From Streptomyces sp. NRRL S-646 (GTDB taxonomy: Bacteria > Actinomycetota > Actinomycetes > Streptomycetales > Streptomycetaceae): a stretch of DNA of 64,000 nt. Positions within the stretch are counted from its first letter, which is position 1, and every line of letters starts with the position of its first letter. This document shows positions 62,501-64,000 of this stretch, one piece after another. The position numbers and the translations under genes are program-made. The stretch spans positions 62,001 to 126,000 of the forward strand of contig NZ_JODC01000011.1 of assembly GCF_000720765.1 (NCBI RefSeq), read 5' to 3'. The notes below the pieces were generated by a model that had not been told where the DNA came from, searched no databases, and saw only the letters and a program-made list of their open reading frames with translations.

Positions 62501-62659
62501 GCCGGTTTCCCGGGCCACCGAGAGACGGGGATCGCGCGCCGGGCGCTCCTGGGTGCCGGACTCGGGAACCGGGCCCGTGTTCCCCGACGTCGGTTCTGCC
62601 GACGACTCGCGCTTCTTCGACCTGTCGGGGGACTCGCCCGCCACCGATGCCTCCTCCAT
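59582..62659 (-). CDS. S11 D-alanyl-D-alanine carboxypeptidase with very long disordered N-terminus
   Basis: Encodes 1025 residues. The C-terminal domain is a penicillin-binding D,D-carboxypeptidase: SVAK with nucleophile Ser705 and Lys708, MIPSANN for SxN, and IKTGTT for KTG. A membrane anchor precedes it (WTPLVLLLAIIFAIVQAV, about 640-660). The first 600 or so residues are a low-complexity stretch of Ala, Glu, Pro, Gly and Asp with many degenerate AAEEPAAAEAGEA-type units. Being before the anchor it should be cytoplasmic. Family members are usually 380-450 residues, so the extension is unusual. ATG 62659 has GGAGGG eight bases upstream. Confidence 0.9.
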   Translation of the reverse strand: MEEASVAGESPDRSKKRESSAEPTSGNTGPVPESGTQERPARDPRLSVARETGSPSTSSDTPESRGGVDTATRVFSVRDLKTAVEEAGGTAAEEPGTAEAEAGEAVAEGPEAERSGAEGAAAVKSGAAEAEAGEAVADTPGAGAAAAAEGPGAEKPAAEEPAAAEAGEAVAGAAAQELASKRSGAEEVAAVKSGAAMAEADEPVAGAAAEGAEVEESGAEEPEGGEPGTVKAEAGKAAAEEPAAAQPGAEEAAAEKPRTAEAKGEAAAAEEPAAARPGAQRTAGEESGAAKAEDSDVEGAAAGGADAADSADDAVATDAAATKGDETGDARLRAAVAAWVRSGDSKDPEEPENAQTAAEADEDAAAEPEAEAGPDADSDVEDGAAADSDEAEAEAEEGPEDAVPGIEAGADSVADAGSETDAESETDVDSETDVDARADADAGTGDGPEAGDGPGTGDGPGTGGEAEADGEPVADDGPAAADGEGAPEGAPAGDDESGTGGAGGSAGAEGEAEAEDRPVDQPTAVFKRPTKPQLDHPTTMLKLGGGTKAPKTPEPSEAERTSKFVALKPLDEPRTPRQPADATAPVPQVGPERTAQQPLPPKPPLDLLAELTNTPPPPQTPVRTLIRRVKIWTPLVLLLAIIFAIVQAVRPLPTPTLALTADDSYTFDGNKAGLPWPSEGQGWMDVNGIGTMGNFGKQTPVAIGSVAKAMTAYIVLKDHPLKPGEEGKKITVDALAEKEGGYDKHNESTLNTVKKGDVLTEKQALSAVMIPSANNIARLLARWDEGSEAAFIKKMNDTAKELGMKNTTYTDASGLKETTVSTAEDQVKLGNELVKIPALMDITKLPKWVDPSGKEWGNYNKLVPFDGAIGIKTGTTSKAGGNLLFAATKEVGGETVTVVGAILDQQTAPIIDTVNHVSKTAMLAARDALTSTKILKKGDVVGYVDDQLGGHTPVVLTKDVAAVGWAGLKVKLSFDADDVPHTAKAGTKVGTLTVGDGTSGAVKVPVALQKDLAEPGFTAKLKRLG

Positions 62660-62891
62660 GCCGCACGCCCTCCGTGCGGCTACCGAACCGTGAACCCGAA
62701 CCGTGCACCGCCGCCCGAACACCGCTCAAACGCGCTGTCCGAACCATGTACCAGTGTCCTGTGTGCGGGCTTAACCCCTGCGGTAGACGAGAACGACATA
62801 CCTACTGGTTCCCTCACAAACAGGTCACGCACCCTCGACAGACCAATGTGAGAGGGGTCACCCTGTCTTTCATCCACGCGGGGAGGCATGG

Positions 62892-63650
62892 ATGGGCAGG
62901 AGCCGCAGAACACTTCCGGAGGAGCTTCTGCTGCTGGCGTTGGACCCGGCCACGGGTACCACTGCACAGCCGCAGTCGCTCGACCTCGGTCTGGCCGGAG
63001 CACAGCTAGTGGAGCTGGCGCTGGCCGGACGGATAGCCCCAGACGGGGATCGTATCGCCGTGGTAGCCCCACGGCCGACTGGAGATCCAACATTGGACTG
63101 TGCGTTGGAGCTGCTGCGCAGGCGTGGCGCTCCGGTGCGTGCAGTGAACTGGATTGGCGGGCCCCGGCTGGGACTGCGCCAGACCTACCTCTCGCATCTG
63201 GAGCGGTGCGGCATGGTGCATGCCGTGGCGGGTCAGATGTGCGGAGTGCTGCCGACGACTCGCTATCAGGCGACGGACAACGAGATCAGCCGGGAGATCA
63301 GAGCCCGGCTGGACACCGCGATCCGCACCGGCGTACCGCCGGACCCGCGGACCGCCGCACTCGCCGCACTGGCACACGCGGTCGGCCTCGGCAAGCACCT
63401 GTATCCGGGGAACGAGGGGCGTTCGTCCCGTTCCCGGCTGCGGGATCTGATCAGGCACGACCCCATGGGCGGTCTCGTCGCGCACGCCGTGATGGACGTC
63501 CAGAACGGCGTGGGCGCACAGCCACGCCGCAACCCGGCCCCGGCCGGCCGCCAGGCCGCCGCCGGACCGGCCAGGTCCGCACCGGAACCCGCTCGTGGCG
63601 TTCCGATGCAGCCGCGCCGCGGTTCCATGGCGCGCGTCGTGGCCCACTGA
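62892..63650 (+). CDS. GPP34-domain (Golgi phosphoprotein 3-like) protein
   Basis: Encodes 252 residues of the GPP34 family, many of which occur in Streptomyces. It opens RTLPEELLLLALDPATG, continues LAGAQLVELALAGRIA, and has the family's helical repeats (LAALAHAVGLGKHLYPGNEG, LRDLIRHDPMGGLVAHAV). The C-terminal 45 residues are basic and Pro-rich, suggesting membrane or nucleic-acid contact. In eukaryotes the fold binds phosphoinositides; the bacterial role is unclear. ATG 62892 has GGGAGG six bases upstream. Confidence 0.9.
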   Translation: MGRSRRTLPEELLLLALDPATGTTAQPQSLDLGLAGAQLVELALAGRIAPDGDRIAVVAPRPTGDPTLDCALELLRRRGAPVRAVNWIGGPRLGLRQTYLSHLERCGMVHAVAGQMCGVLPTTRYQATDNEISREIRARLDTAIRTGVPPDPRTAALAALAHAVGLGKHLYPGNEGRSSRSRLRDLIRHDPMGGLVAHAVMDVQNGVGAQPRRNPAPAGRQAAAGPARSAPEPARGVPMQPRRGSMARVVAH

Positions 63651-63779
63651 GCCGCAGTTCCACGACGGGCGGCACGAACCGCAGCAGTACCGCACGATGC
63701 ACCGCAGCACCACGCACCGCCGAGCGCCGCACCGAGCCTGCAGAGGCAGTCCCCGAGACCCGGTACGGGAGCCGCTGGT

Positions 63780-63856
63780 CCGCGCGGGGCAGCGGGGCCG
63801 TACGTCATCCGTCCCTACGGATGCCGTAACGGTTCCGCTGCCCCGCGCGGCCGTTT
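63780..63856 (+). terminator. Long bipartite terminator after the GPP34 gene
   Basis: Outer stem CCGCGCGGGGCAGCGG (63780-63795) / CCGCTGCCCCGCGCGG (63835-63850) is perfect over 16 bases. An inner hairpin CATCCGT / ACGGATG lies at 63806-63823, and TTTT follows at 63853-63856. Confidence 0.75.
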
Positions 63857-64000
63857 TCCATGAACTCGTGAACTGGCATGTATGCAGCGCATATACGCCG
63901 TTTCCCAGCGGTACCAAGTCCCTTGGTGGCAGTCTGCTCAACAGCAGATACGCAAAGTGGCAAAGTACAGCTAGCGCAGGCACGCAGCCGGAGGTGCACG

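Noticed and set aside
1..64000. CRISPR arrays, rRNA genes and intact tRNA genes
   Set aside because: I looked for regularly spaced repeats and for complete cloverleaf sequences. Only the three truncated tRNA 3' segments were found.

Overview
The window looks like chromosomal DNA of a Streptomyces or very close actinomycete. It is uniformly GC-rich with strong G/C third-codon preference. GTG and TTG starts are common. The gene content is typical of the genus: a SpoIIE-type PAS/GAF phosphatase, a WhiJ/BldB/AbaA-like trio, many LacI regulators next to sugar ABC transporters, a Tat-exported enzyme and a GPP34 protein.

Layout, left to right. (1) 1-6.9 kb: a minus-strand beta-glucoside operon with a LacI repressor, a CUT1 solute-binding lipoprotein, two permeases and a GH3 beta-glucosidase cut by the window edge. 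(2) 7.0-11 kb: a LacI repressor divergent from a secreted GH32 levanase/inulinase. The levanase carries one copy of an accessory module inserted inside another copy. (3) 11.2-15.3 kb: three direct copies of the 3' part of a tRNA gene (probably tRNA-Arg, anticodon CCU). They delimit two small tandem integrated elements without an intact integrase. The first carries an AAA ATPase/PD-(D/E)XK-like gene and paired TGGGAAC arm-type sites. The second is a graveyard of broken integrase, LuxR and GntR genes plus two tiny intact genes. (4) 15.3-18.3 kb: an orphan ChvE-like sugar-binding lipoprotein, a stand-alone Tudor-like protein and a His-rich secreted protein. (5) 18.8-22.1 kb: a multidomain SpoIIE phosphatase and a small monooxygenase. 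(6) 22.1-27.5 kb: a fructose-type uptake module (PfkB kinase, FrcB/FrcC/FrcA-like transporter, LacI) around a double palindromic operator. With the levanase this could form a fructan-to-fructose-phosphate route. (7) 27.5-31.1 kb: an alpha/beta hydrolase with a divergent TetR, a nitroreductase and an IS5-type transposase. (8) 31.1-37.5 kb: a beta-propeller/amidohydrolase fusion, a small secreted-peptide plus membrane-protein pair, a MerR/SDR pair with a frameshifted SDR, and an ISL3 remnant. (9) 37.8-40.2 kb: two small overlapping genes and a HATPase / XRE-DUF5753 / DUF397 cluster around a 36-bp near-perfect palindrome. (10) 40.3-45.8 kb: a secreted M36 metallopeptidase, a Baeyer-Villiger-type monooxygenase and a slipin.

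(11) 45.9-53.6 kb is the most interesting block. It is a tight minus-strand operon (class III nucleotidyl-cyclase-like protein, P-loop NTPase, SPFH-like coiled-coil protein, DUF4407 membrane protein) divergent from a small membrane protein resembling the Pycsar effector PycTM. A Crp-family regulator follows. The cyclase and the NTPase share a short motif of the form FxGxxxAPGAxFGI, which suggests physical coupling. I interpret it as a candidate cyclic-nucleotide conflict/defence system with extra NTPase and membrane-scaffold parts. (12) 53.6-63.7 kb: an MFS exporter/ArsR pair, glutathione peroxidase, a GyrI-like MerR regulator with a clear operator, a polytopic membrane protein, a D,D-carboxypeptidase with a very long disordered N-terminal region, and a GPP34 protein.

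All family assignments come from reading motifs by eye. No database search was run.
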